From Axinella damicornis (Eukaryota; Porifera; Demospongiae; Axinellida; Axinellidae), in contig OZ007509.1 in assembly GCA_963931865.1 (NCBI GenBank), positions 16,212,627 through 16,276,626 of the forward strand: a stretch of 64,000 nt of DNA. Direction: 5' to 3'. The position numbers were made by a program, and so were the translations under genes. Numbering within the stretch: position 1 is the first letter of the stretch; every line of letters starts with the position of its first letter. This document shows, one piece after another, positions 1-27,100 of the stretch. The notes under the pieces were generated by a model. The model worked only from the letters and a program-made list of their open reading frames with translations, was not told the DNA's origin and did no database searches.

Positions 1-2032
1 GTGGATGGTGAAGGGCTGGGCGAGGGTGAGGAGCTGGGATGGGTGTGGGAGGAAGGGCTGGGTGAGGCACTGGAATGGGAAGGGCTGGGTGAGGCACTGG
101 AATGGGAAGGGCTGGGTGAAACACTGGGATGGTGGTCAGAGGATGAGCTGGGCAAGACTGAAGGGTTGTGTGAGTGGGAGACCACACTGGTGGGCATCAC
201 AGAGGAATCCGCTGCAAGGGCTAAAATGAGTAAACATATCAGTATCAATTTGTACACCAAAAAACCACCAACAAAACCACCAACACCAGGAATAAAGAGA
301 GACTCGCAGGTCAGATGTTGATGGGAGGAAGGAACACCTGATCACTACAAACGATCAGTACTCATGTATGCCGGCAATAGAGCGGTTGCACTTGACGTCA
401 CCGGCCGTAAAACAACCGAAACGCCCTCCGTTATACTCCGTTTCTTTCATAAGAATGCGTGGCAAGAAAGTAGTAATTTGTACAGTGACGCAAGCAGCTC
501 GGAACTTACGAAGTACTACTGTGTCAACTGTCGCTGTAGCGCATTTACCATGCCAATTAGATCGAGCAGCTACACGACCTGGAGTACAAGTGAGACAGTA
601 GTTTCCGTTCAGCTGCCATTGAACTCCATGCTCTTTTGCCACATGGAAGTACTCAGTCACGTGGTTTTGTGACGTCAATGCAACCGCTCTATAGAGGCAC
701 GACTTGTATGTAGATTCCAACACTCCTTCACAGACAGACAATACACAACTATTTTCTTACAAATAACCAACTAGCTTCCCTGTGCGACCTTAGCTAGGAT
801 TTCTGTGTGTTGTATGGTACTCAAAGTTACAAACACTTGTGCCACCTTCTTGTAGGGCAGTAGAATAGAAATGGAGGGGGAGGGGCACTCCCATAGCCTC
901 AACTGCTTGGACCAGCTCTTTTCAGCAGTTTGACCATTGACTACGCTGATTTTCAGGGCTTCGTCCTGTATTTCAGCCATGGCCATTGACTATACACACA
1001 CGTTTCGAGCTTTGGCCCGATAAGATATGGAAGTCCTTTCCTTAGTATGCAGGTCAGTATGCACAGTCGTAGCTGTCGCTGTGCACATTGGAGTGACCAG
1101 CCAGATTCAATTGGATGCTACAAGTTCCTAATCTCGTCTCCAGCTCCACTGAACCAAGCAAAGAAAAGAAGAAAACAGAGTTGGAGTGAGACTGGGAACG
1201 AGGCTAGTAACGTCCTGCGACTAGACCTTGCCTTGTTGGATAGACTAAGCTACTGTGTGCAATTTAAGGAAGCAACTCGGGCTTGTGGAAACATGAATGT
1301 ATCTAGTCTCGCAAGCCAGCCTCTTTTTCTTCGAGGGGGCGCGCGCGGAGGGGGGAGGGAAAAAGTCTGGTGACTTAAGCCAACGTTTCGTTTCCCAGTG
1401 GAATGCAATCAACTGTAACAAATGAAAAAGTCACATGATAGCTATCCAACTATTGCCTACAACTTTCAAATGTGCGACTGCAAAGCGAGTTGGAGGAGGC
1501 TCGCGAAGCTCTGGAGAGTAGTAACCGTTGAAAGGTGAGCCAGGGAAAAGCCTTCAGCAGTATATATACGTAGTAACAAGGCGATTTTCCAGTGCCGGTT
1601 AGAAGACTCACGAGTACATCCCGTCCGCTGAAGGAGTTCTTCACTGCTAATTCTTGCTTGGGGCACAACCTTGGATAGCCTAGTTGCGCTTTGCAGCGCA
1701 CGCACAGTCTCTCTGAATTACGCTATGAAAATCATGTGACTGCTACAATCTCATTGGCTCTACCCACATTCCGGCAGAGAAAACGAATTGTTGGCTTAAG
1801 TCACCAGACTCTTTTTCCCTCCCCTCTCCGCGCGCGCCCCCTCGAAGAAAAAGAGGCTGGCTTGCGAGACTAGACTGTATCACCTGCACTTTCAACAGCA
1901 AATGCGAAGGAATGGTCAGATTGTCAAACATGGTGCAACCTTCCTTGCTTGCGCATTTATTATACATAGTCACTTACCACAGCCTAGGAGAGCAACTACA
2001 GTTGCGACTAGTGGCAGTAGCCGCCTCTCCAT
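1..2032 (-). CDS. LAMP: LAMP-family glycoprotein paralogue B (5' part only)
   Basis: Two exons are visible. Exon 1 (1978-2032) encodes MERRLLPLVATVVALLGC plus one base, then a GTAAGT donor. Exon 2 begins after a TTTTAG acceptor at 220 and runs off the left edge. Joined in phase 1 they give a hydrophobic signal peptide ending ALA-AD, then a long Ser/Pro/His-rich stretch with a direct 27-bp repeat (about 65-125). The same signal-peptide/intron/ALAADSS arrangement is seen in the complete LAMP gene at 2714-7068, which identifies this as its tandem paralogue. In the LAMP family such Ser/Pro stretches are heavily O-glycosylated lumenal stalks. The LAMP domain and membrane anchor would lie outside the window, so the family call rests on the shared 5' structure. 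The plus-strand open frame over 1-321 is a shadow of exon 2. Confidence 0.7.
377..692. mobile_element. MITE family A, copy 1 (in LAMP-B intron 1)
   Basis: A 316-bp segment bounded by inverted repeats of about 25 bp (TAGAGCGGTTGCA followed by a TGACGTCAC-like segment). It is repeated, inverted and diverged, at 6126-6450. It has no coding potential of its own; the frames open on both strands are shared by both copies by chance. No target-site duplication longer than a possible TA can be seen. Confidence 0.75.
1304..1872. mobile_element. TIR element carrying a RecQ-like helicase fragment
   Basis: A 569-bp element with near-identical inverted arms of about 95 bp (1304-1400 and 1780-1872). Each begins TAGTCTCGCAAGCCAGCC and contains a GC-rich GGGGGCGCGCGCGGAG segment. 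The flanks are GAATGTATC (1295-1303) and GACTGTATC (1873-1881), a 9-bp target duplication with one mismatch. The roughly 380 bp between the arms encode a degenerate helicase fragment on the minus strand (see 1450-1701). It lies in intron 1 of LAMP-B. Confidence 0.8.
1450..1701 (-). pseudogene. RecQ-type helicase N-terminal fragment (captured)
   Basis: The minus-strand frame reads CPKQELAVKN, then SGRDVLVSLLTGTGKS. This matches the motif 0/motif I region of RecQ-family helicases (R/KPKQxxAI, then GRDVfVslPTGxGKS, the Walker A nucleotide-binding loop). Only about 80 codons remain, and motifs Ia to VI are absent. The fragment lies wholly between the inverted arms of a transposon-like element, so it is most likely a captured or relic piece and not a working gene. 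Confidence 0.6.
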
Positions 2033-2713
2033 GATCACGATCACTTCAGCTGCAATTTCATAGAGCTAGAGGTCAATCTAGGATTTGATCATGTGACTCG
2101 CGCATGCTAGATCACGAGAATGACGTCCAACGTGCAATTGCGCAATATTCAATGGCATCGCAATGGCTTGTTGATGCTAGCCATGCTGCTGCATGCATGC
2201 AGCTCGCGCAGTCGATCGATCGACGAGCGGAGATGAGATTGGACATGTGGCCATCACCCCAGATCCCGATCGATGTGCATCTACTTTCTATTTCTAATCC
2301 AGTCATTAGTACAGCATCACTAAAATTAATGTTGCACTCATTAGTCTTCCCCACAAATGCATTCCACTAGTCTGAAGTCCACCCACCAACATTCAGTACT
2401 TCCTCAAACAGAAAAGACAGCAGCCCTGAGCCATTGTGGGCTTGCAGCTGCAGTACAAGAGGCCTTGGAGGCCTAGCAGCAGTGGAAAGAAACGACTGAT
2501 GCATTATAATTACAGGCAAACATGGTCACAATAATTATGTTGTTAATAAATTATTAGTGTGTGCTACACACAAAAGATCCACGACAAATGACAAACTTCT
2601 ACATTAGGTATAATAAGAATCATACAATACAAGGATTATGTAGCATGGAAACATTCCTTATTATGTTTCGTGTTTCTCATTTGCATGCACAAAGTTGTGA
2701 GTCACATACAATA
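2033..2713. other. Intergenic spacer between LAMP-A stop and LAMP-B start
   Basis: About 680 bp. It must hold the 3' UTR of LAMP-A and the promoter of LAMP-B, both on the minus strand. No clear minus-strand AATAAA and no TATA box were recognised. The segment around 2180-2230 is rich in short palindromes (GCATGCATGC, CGATCGATCG). No open frame resembles a known protein. Confidence 0.5.
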
Positions 2714-2899
2714 CTAAGAAAGGGCTTCGTAGGAGCTCTGTTTTCGGTTCCTGAACCGCCCGATCAGATATGCGATTAGTACCACAATCACCAGCCCTGC
2801 CAGTGCAGCTCCAACAACTATCGGCACAATCTTGTTGGTCGATTGATCAATTGCACAGTCGTAAGCTGCATGACAAGAGAAGAATTGGATGGTAAAGAA

Positions 2900-2940
<41 letters not shown>

Positions 2941-4942
2941 GGAAGGGGATGCCAAGGAATACATAATTATCCGAGATTTACCACTATCAAACTCTCCAGT
3001 TGAGTTGGTGAAATGGAAAGCCTGCATGCGGAGGTCCCGCACAATCAACGTGGCATTGGTGATGTTCTCAGTGTCATGGGAGTTGAACGTCTGGGTTGCA
3101 TTGCACAGGAAGGATTGGTTGTTGCTGTTGGAGTCCCTGCCCTTTAGGAGGTTACCAAACATGGCAATCCCCAAGCCTGAGGGAGAAAGATCAGTCCAGT
3201 TACTGGGATTCATTGAATGGGTCACCAACATTTTCAGGAGAAGATGACAATGATTGTATACACAATACACATATGATCACACATGAAGCTAACAATGACT
3301 TATGCTGAGTAGATGGTACACACTTACTGTGGTTGCTGCCGTCCTGGTAGCCTGGGAACAAAGACCCATTTGTGAGCGCATATTCAAATGTCACACCCTC
3401 TTCCCTCCAGCTTGAATTGTCCTGTGTGCGCAAGAAGAATGAGAAAAGAACGTGTCAAAAAACATTGCCTCCCTTAATAAATAGGCACACTTGAGTAACG
3501 TACAGCGCTGAAGGCAAAGATGAGGTTAGTCATATTGTTGTTCCAGGTGAGTACCAGCTTCGCGTAGGTGTCATTACACATGCTGCTCTGATCGCTCACA
3601 GAGGCATTCCCACTGACCACAAGTACAGTTGTGTTGGGCTGTGGTAAAGAAACACACATATTACACTCATGGTAGCTGACCACTCAAGATTTTGACTACA
3701 CCTTGCTGTTTTCAAATCTCGAAAGACTGTAGACAATAGTATTCCAACTTTACCAAGGTGAACTTCAACACATTTATTATATGAACACGTCAGTGCACGA
3801 TGGCAATCTCAAGCCAATGGTGCAATCAATCTCTTGCTGACTTAAGTTGCCAAGAGCTACACCAACAACAATCCAATGTGAGCAATTACCATTCTCATCC
3901 TTCCCGTTGGCCACTTTGACTCAGCTGCTGTTGACAGATTTGATGTCACAGATGTGAGCATCAATTGGAGCGAGCTGCAGTTTAGCTGCCTATAAGCAAC
4001 ATGGTATAAATCTGCCCTAGCAGTTGCACTATGTACCCTACCAGGAGTGCAGTCGATACAGAGCTGAAGCTACCAATCATTGGGTGTGATAAAATGCTCC
4101 TTGTTGTAGCTGATTTTTGTGAGGCTTCCTCGGAGCCTTCCAATGACTGATGATTGGGGAGAGCCCCCACACTAGTGTGACTTCATTGCGCAGTGCGTGT
4201 GTATGTTTGCTTGCTTGCTTGGATCTTGCAATTACCGTAAATTTTAAATCAGCGAATTTTACTTGCACATGCACAAACTCTAGCTACGCATCTCCTCGAT
4301 GCAAGGAATCGTGAACCGTCTAGCTACCTGTTCGACGGACGATGGCGAGAACAAAGACGGAGAAACCACTCGTGGACATTGGCTAGAGCACCATGAACAT
4401 TCTGCCTCCTTGGTGGCGACACTCGGACAAAGACGGTGACTGCTTGTGGGCCTACCGCCATGGCCGGTGATGTTGCTGCTCATGGATAATGCACACTAAC
4501 GTTAGTGTGTATTATCCTAGCCTCGTTCCCAGGCTCCTCCCCAGCTTTTTGTCACATACAGTATGCGACAAAAAGCTGGGGAGGAGCTATATTATCCATG
4601 TAGCTGCTAGACTGCTTCAGTTATAAACGCTAACCTGACTCACAGTTGCTGTGATGTGTACGAGTGTATGTTTAGTGCCATAATTTCTGTGGCCTATGCT
4701 CATTGCCCAGTCACATTCTGAAGACATTCATGTGAATGCAACTGCTCCTTGCATGTCCTGGTGCATGCACTTCGCTCAGGCTCGCTCACCAATGTCCTGC
4801 ATTCCACTAGTAATACATGCAGTGTCTTTTGATACATTCGCAGGTGACAATATACACACTCAATTCAGGTACGTTCTTACTTTAAGCCTTTTTTCAACAC
4901 CAATACACAAACACCACGCCTGTACACACACCCACACAGGCT

Positions 4943-4975
<33 letters not shown>

Positions 4976-7068
4976 AACACAAACACACACAAACACAAAC
5001 ACACACACACACACACACTACATGCCACGCACATACACACACACACACTTGCATACCCCGTTAGCTGTCTCGTATGTCACTGTGGTCTCAATCTCAGCCT
5101 CCAAATGAATACAAACCGGTCCATTCTTTGGGTAAACATAGTTATTGTCCGGGATAATGGGACGGTCCGGTGTTGGAGAGGGTACGGGAACGGCAGAACT
5201 CGTCATAGCTGGTGAAGGGCTGGGTGAGGCAGCAGCTGAGCTGCTAGCAAGGGGTTGGTGGGAGGTTTGCGATGGTAAAGTAGAGGTAGGGGCTACCATG
5301 GCTGAGGAAGAATCTGCTGCAAGGGCTAAATAAGAAGTTCCATATCAATTAGCATACCTACACAACCACCAGGAGTGCATCCAGCCAGTGAGGTAGCATT
5401 ATGTGACAACCCTTATGGGCTCCTGCAGTCGTAGACTGCAAATTCAAACATGGCGGCTGGATGCTACTTTTAGTAACCCATAATAATTATAGGGACTAGG
5501 TCCACAACAGATGATTCCTTCTCACTCACAGACACAAATTTCCAAGAGGCTATTTACATATGGAGTAGGTACATGTACTACACGAGCACTTGCATGGCCT
5601 GCTATGACCACACTACTCTAATGCTCTGTTCCAGAGACTGGACTTAATCCTGTGCATGGGACTAAATACCGTAGTTGGGCGATATTAGTACAACCCACTT
5701 ATTCACTGCTAGGCACAGGTTCGACTAGTAGCTATTAGATGAGTGCCATTCAAAATTAAGCCCAGATCATTGTTAGGCACATATAGACCCATTGCAGCTG
5801 ACATCATCACTTTGAGAATATGGATGGGTACACCAACATGGCGGCTACTTTACGTTTTTGGAGATGGCAGCTTCTATGGTGATCTCGGCGAACACAATGA
5901 AGCACCAACAATGCTTCTAGTATCGAACGAAATGCGATTTATATGTAGGCTAGGCCAAGCTATATAAACGCTTACCAGTGATGCAGGGGACGTTTCGATC
6001 GATACTGCATACGAAGCCAACGTATTACACCAAGATGGTGGCACAGGTTTGAAACACCACGGAAAAAGGTGATGGAAGTGCAGTGGGTCCCTTCTCTTCC
6101 TGCCACATACATTACTGGGTACACAATAGAGCGGCTGCATTGACGTAACAAAACCACGTGACTGAGTACTTCCGCATGGCAAAAGAACGTGGAGTTCAAT
6201 GGCAGCTGGACGGAAACTACTGACTCACTTGTGCTCTAGGTCGCGTAGCTGCTCGATCTAATCGGCATGGTAACTGCGCTACAGTGATAGTTGACACAGT
6301 AGTACTTCGTAAGTTCCGAGCTGCTTGCGTTTCTGAGATCACTGTAGAAATTACTGCTTTCTTGCCATGCAGTCTTATGAGAGAAACGGAGTATAACGGA
6401 GGGCGTTTCGGTTGTTTTACGGCCGGTGACGTCAAACGCAGCCGCTCTATGGTGATATAGGTACATGCAGCCCACTTCAGGCAGGAAATGTTACCAGATA
6501 GATTTCCTCTGACTATGAAAGACCCTTACCCTCATGTGGCGAGAGCTAACCAAAAAATTGCCACCCAAAGGGACATTTCACCATGATCAACTGTCATCCT
6601 ATGCCGGCCATGGTTGTGGACCAACCGATCACTTGTCCATAGCCCCTACTCACTGCTCAACCTGATCATGTTCTTCAGCTGACCAATGGTTGCTACCACT
6701 CTGGTGCAAAGAAACGAAAACCAAAGTTCCCCCACAGCCCTGAAAACATGGCAGCTGCGTATCGCAAGACGGCTTCCATCTGCAATTTGCCGTATGGTAT
6801 CACTGTCAGCCATTTTCTTTCCGTTGAAAAATTGGCTCGGTTCACCGATCGACTGAGGAGAGCGTTGAATTTCCTGACAAACTGAACTAAACAAAAAGGA
6901 TTGGTGATTATAATCATGATCCAAGCCCTCCATGGCCGACTAAAGTATATTCCGCGCCACCCCGGCCCGGGCCCGCCATCTACGACCCCTTCCGCAGCAT
7001 GGTATAAAATTCAGCTTACCACACGAAATGCAGACCAAGAAAGCCGCTAGTGTCATTGTCTTGGCCAT
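2714..7068 (-). CDS. LAMP: LAMP-family lysosomal membrane glycoprotein A, complete
   Basis: Six exons with matching phases: 7020-7068, 5057-5325, 3504-3638, 3328-3421, 2982-3176 and 2714-2865 (297 aa). Signal peptide [19 protein letters not shown]; a Ser/Pro/Ala-rich stalk of about 55 residues; then one LAMP domain with its four cysteines ([33 protein letters not shown]), many N-x-S/T sites and a QAFHF segment like the conserved QAFKV. The last exon encodes [19 protein letters not shown], very close to the LAMP1 membrane segment, and a tail [17 protein letters not shown] fits the YxxPhi lysosomal sorting motif, although the family usually ends directly on the motif and has a glycine before the tyrosine. 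Having one LAMP domain and a mucin-like stalk, it resembles CD68/LAMP3 more than two-domain LAMP1/2. LAMPs protect the lysosomal limiting membrane. LAMP-B follows in tandem. Confidence 0.88.
2903..2939. repeat. Poly-G tract, 37 G
   Basis: An uninterrupted run of 37 G on the plus strand, which is poly-C in the LAMP-A transcript. It lies 37 bases upstream of the last-exon acceptor and is followed by GGAAGGGG. It could form a G-quadruplex on the plus strand. The length is probably unstable and may be misassembled. Confidence 0.95.
4518..4589. mobile_element. TAGCCTCG fold-back MITE
   Basis: A short element starting TAGCCTCGTTCCCAGG with complementary arms around CCCCAGCTTTTTGTC / GACAAAAAGCTGGGG. 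The right outer arm (CTGGGAACGAGG) is missing. The flanks share TATTATCC on both sides (4510-4517 and 4590-4597), consistent with a target duplication. Located in LAMP-A intron 2. Confidence 0.75.
4923..5049. repeat. (AC)n/(AAACAC)n microsatellite
   Basis: An AC-rich simple repeat with interspersed AAACAC units. It starts 7 bases past the donor of LAMP-A exon 2, on the intron side. Confidence 0.95.
6126..6450. mobile_element. MITE family A, copy 2 (in LAMP-A intron 1)
   Basis: A 325-bp inverted, diverged copy of the element at 377-692, with ATAGAGCGGCTGCA at the left and the complement TGCGTTTGACGTCAC at the right end. It lies in intron 1 of LAMP-A, as copy 1 lies in intron 1 of LAMP-B, but in the opposite orientation. 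Confidence 0.75.
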
Positions 7069-7571
7069 TTTGAGACGAACAAAACCAACTTCTGTGCTGC
7101 CCTGAAAATCACCTCTTCGGTTCCACAGGTACAGCGCGGTGAAAGAACGTGCTGCGGATAGAGTCATGTGACGGAGATGATTATAGCCGGCCTAAGTAAA
7201 TTAGCAGGGGGTTCCCCGAGCGGCGCGCTCTTTCTCGATGTCGTATGTCATGGCTACAGTAATGAGCCAATTTAACCTACATTTGTAGACACCAGTATAT
7301 ACCAGCCGTTCAGCAGTTGCACATGCAAGATTGACAGCTTCTACTTCTATTCATCTTCCTCTTAATTGCCGACTCAATATTTTTGTGCAACCTCATCAGT
7401 AGTCTCGGAACCAGACCCTTCACATAAATTATGGTACTATAATTAGACAGCAACCAATCAGAGAGTTGTATTCAGCATGTAGTCAGGAAGTGTTACTGAA
7501 ATGAGAGTGGTTGTTGAGGTCAATTCTAATACATCAATAAAATAGCATTGTGCAATACAAACTGATCCGTC
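7069..7571. other. Intergenic: LAMP-A 5' flank and WDR44 3' flank
   Basis: About 500 bp between the LAMP-A start codon and the WDR44 stop codon, both on the minus strand. It should contain the WDR44 3' UTR and the LAMP-A promoter. No convincing minus-strand poly(A) signal or TATA box was found, and there is no credible open frame. Confidence 0.5.
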
Positions 7572-23801
<16,230 letters not shown>

Positions 23802-24193
23802 ATCACTGTCTGATGCCCTTCTCTAGCACGATGTTTACATAATTAAGCATCGCCAAAAAAGGCACCGCGGATCGTCATCCGTCGTCATTTTAATCGTATG
23901 CGCGCGCGATGTATACATGCCCCGCCTCCGATATCTCAAGGCAGTTTTGTGTTGTGCCGTAAGACAGTTCCGTGCACTACCAGTATGCTTGCGCTTCAGG
24001 GAGAATGATAGCGCCGAGGTATCAGTAGTGTACAGCGGTGGATTAGGTCGCAGCTTTTCGTGGGACAGTCTCACCGCGCCACCGACGAGCGCTGCATCGC
24101 AATTCTTTGTGTAAATCCGCACTATCGATCTATCCCATCAACGGTACTCATCAGGCGCTATCTTCACCTCTGGTCAACTAACTGCAGGCAGTC
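23802..24193. promoter_or_regulatory. Putative bidirectional promoter, WDR44 / guanylate cyclase
   Basis: 392 bp separate the divergent start codons of WDR44 (minus) and the cyclase (plus). The segment is more CpG-rich than its surroundings and contains GCGCGCGCGATG. No TATA box was recognised for either direction, and transcription starts cannot be placed from sequence. Confidence 0.55.
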
Positions 24194-27100
24194 ATGGTGA
24201 GTTTGAGTAAACTAAGATTCAACAATGCGCGCTTTTTCATTTAATGAAGTGGGTTTGCTGCACTACTAATAACGTTATGTGATTATGGGTGTAAGTATTA
24301 ATTTACCTGAGAACTATATTTATATTGTGTACAATCCATGTACAATAAACTATACGATAAAGGGACAAAAGGTTTATATTACATTGTGATAAACTATAAC
24401 CAAAATTAAATATACAGAAATACAAAGGTAGAGGCAATATGCGTTACAAAACAAAACAAACTGACAAACAAACACCAAAAAACAGACAACAGTATTAATT
24501 GTATTAAATCCAGTGGTTGTATATTTAGGCTCTCTGATGAATATGCACCACGTTGCATGTCTAGAAGATGTCATATTTCCTGTGAGTACAATGCGTGGTG
24601 CACCTCTATTCCCCAGTATGGGTTCATCTACAATACATTAAGAGGGTTGGTGGTGGACAACTACGGTGAAGAAACCTGGCAACAGATTTGGTAAGAAATT
24701 TGAGCTCTTGCAACCAGCTAGTAATCTTGGAGTCGGAAAGTGCTTATGATGTTGCTAACTCTCATTTTCATTACTGACGTATTTGCTGCTTCAAATAGCA
24801 AATACTGTAGTCACACGTTTTTAAGCACGACTTATTTATAAGTTTATAGCTGTTAGGCACAGGTTCGACTCTCGTCCCAGCTACTCTTTATTAAACGCTG
24901 AATTCTTCCAGCCATTTTCAATCATACTGGGTGGAAAAGAGCTATAATTCGAAAAGAAGCACATTTCCTACTTGAGGAATGTCATTCCAGTTAACACATT
25001 AGGCCTGTGGCGATATTGGTACATGCATGCGCCTAATAACGAGCAACTACGGTGGTACGCCCTTTTATGAAGGAACTGTGGCCTTCACAACTAACGGCTG
25101 ACTATATTTGACTAGCATACGTACACCACCCTCCAATGTATGCTGTTTATCATGCAGTGATGGTTCTGTGCTATCGTTGCATTTTGCCATCTAATTTTTC
25201 AGCCGCCAAACCAGTCACCACGCACTGCAGGAGTTGTGTGGCCTGCATGCACAGTATAGCACCAACCATCCCTACCAAGTAGTCAATTGCAAAGAATGGG
25301 GACATCGATTTAGATTACCAGCGGTGACATAGGATCTGCCATTTCTGTGTGCCCTAGCAATTAACTGGAAGATGATAACATGTTTGTTCCAATTTTTACC
25401 AGACGTAGACCCCTGATTGTGCCCCCGCCCCTGTTTCCGTCACCTGTGCAGTATCCAGACTAATAATTGCATTCAGGTTACACTGTGTATAGTATATGTC
25501 ACATTATGATTAATTCACAGTGCAGGCATAGCCTGCGGGTAGGTCTGTCGAGCTGTTCATAAATTCATGAGCCTTTTCCGCATTTTTGGAATTCATAGCT
25601 AAGGTGATATTGTACCGCCAAAGGGCCATATGTTGCATAAGCACTAGCCTCCCCCAACAGGGTACCTTACACCCCTGTTACCATAGAAACAGGATTATAT
25701 TATAATTACAAGCCATAAGATAAGTACATCACTATTAGCCTCATTCCCAGGCCTCCATGCCCAGCTTTTGTTGCTTGCAGTACTTGCAAACGAAAGCTGA
25801 GCATGGAGACCTGGGAACAAGGCTACACCACCATAGGTGCAGTGCAACTGGAGATCTTAAGTAGTTTGGTGTAAACTTCTCAGACAGTGTAAAGTTGCTA
25901 TGATTATTGTTTGCCTTGTTTACATGAACCGCATGGTTTTCTACAGATAATGTTTCCACTAGCCTTCTCCTCCCCAGCTTTTGTATAGTATGTAGAGCTA
26001 GTATAGTGTCCAAAAGCCATTTGGGCTGACATTGCTTCCACTAGCCTCGTTCCCTGGCTCCCCAGCTTTTTGTCACATACTGCAATATTTTGCAGTAGTA
26101 TGTACAGTATACATGTATGCGACAGGGCCTAAAATTATTGGGCTATAGTAGTATGAGTCACTTGGGCTAGTCGTGACTAGCATTTTTCTTGGGGGTTTTT
26201 TGTGTGAAAACTCTTAGCTTCAGTAAGCACTGCATGCTGGTAGCCGTGAGTTCACCCCAGCTGGGGTGTGGCAGCTTAAGAATAAGATTTATGGGCTGAG
26301 AAAAATGCTTGTTTTCAAACAAGCTCTGCCAGAGCTAATTATTGGTCAAAAGTGTGGGTTTTCTGTAGCATTATTAGTGCTTGTCATGTATCTATGACCT
26401 TCAACCAATTCACATGACTGTTTAAAATCTCCACAAAAGCCCACAGAGATCTACGTCTGTTTCAGGTCCATAACGTGCACTAAGCAGTTTAAATTATAGG
26501 GCCATGCAGTTGGCTGTGTGGTATGTGGCTAATTGTGTTAGAAACATGTGGTTGCCATTACAGTACAATAGATTGGTGAAAATGGCGGTATTGTGGTATC
26601 TCACATACATTCTTTTATTTCTTCCCCTCCCCCTCCTCCCTCTTCCCCTCCTCCTCCTCCCCCCTTCCCCTTCTTCCCCCTCCCCCTCCCCCATGTTCCT
26701 CATAACTTGCAGTGCAAAGGCAGGAGTCGAGATCACAAATGGCGTACTAAACACTCACTACTACGACGAAGCAGTGCTGGGAAAAGTTGGAGCAACTGCC
26801 GCTGAGATCCTAGGTAATAAATAACATAATGACTACCTGCTGGTCTTCCTGAAATTAGAAATTTGAGACAGAATCTAGTCTGCACCTACCATATAGGATA
26901 ACTGGATTACATTGCTAGGTTACAATCAATTACTGACATTGGTAACATGCACACTTAATGGGCTGGTTATACCACAAACAGGAAGCCGTTAATAGCCTTG
27001 CTGAAACAGAGGATAGTAGCCTCGTTCCCAGGCACTCAGTCCTGGGAATGAGGCTAGGAGGACAGGGTCCTGGGAATGAGGCTAGGAGGACAGGGTCCTG

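Noticed and set aside
1..321. Plus-strand open frame rich in Gly-Glu-Trp-Leu
   Set aside because: It is the complement of the LAMP-B Ser/Pro/His-rich exon 2; its repeats come from the 27-bp coding repeats on the other strand.
355..741. 128-codon open frame over MITE copy 1
   Set aside because: Lies across the whole element including its inverted repeats; copy 2 does not preserve it as a single frame.
23835..24122. 95-codon minus-strand open frame in the WDR44/cyclase intergenic region
   Set aside because: No similarity I recognise and not joined by splice signals to WDR44, whose ATG has an in-frame stop just upstream.
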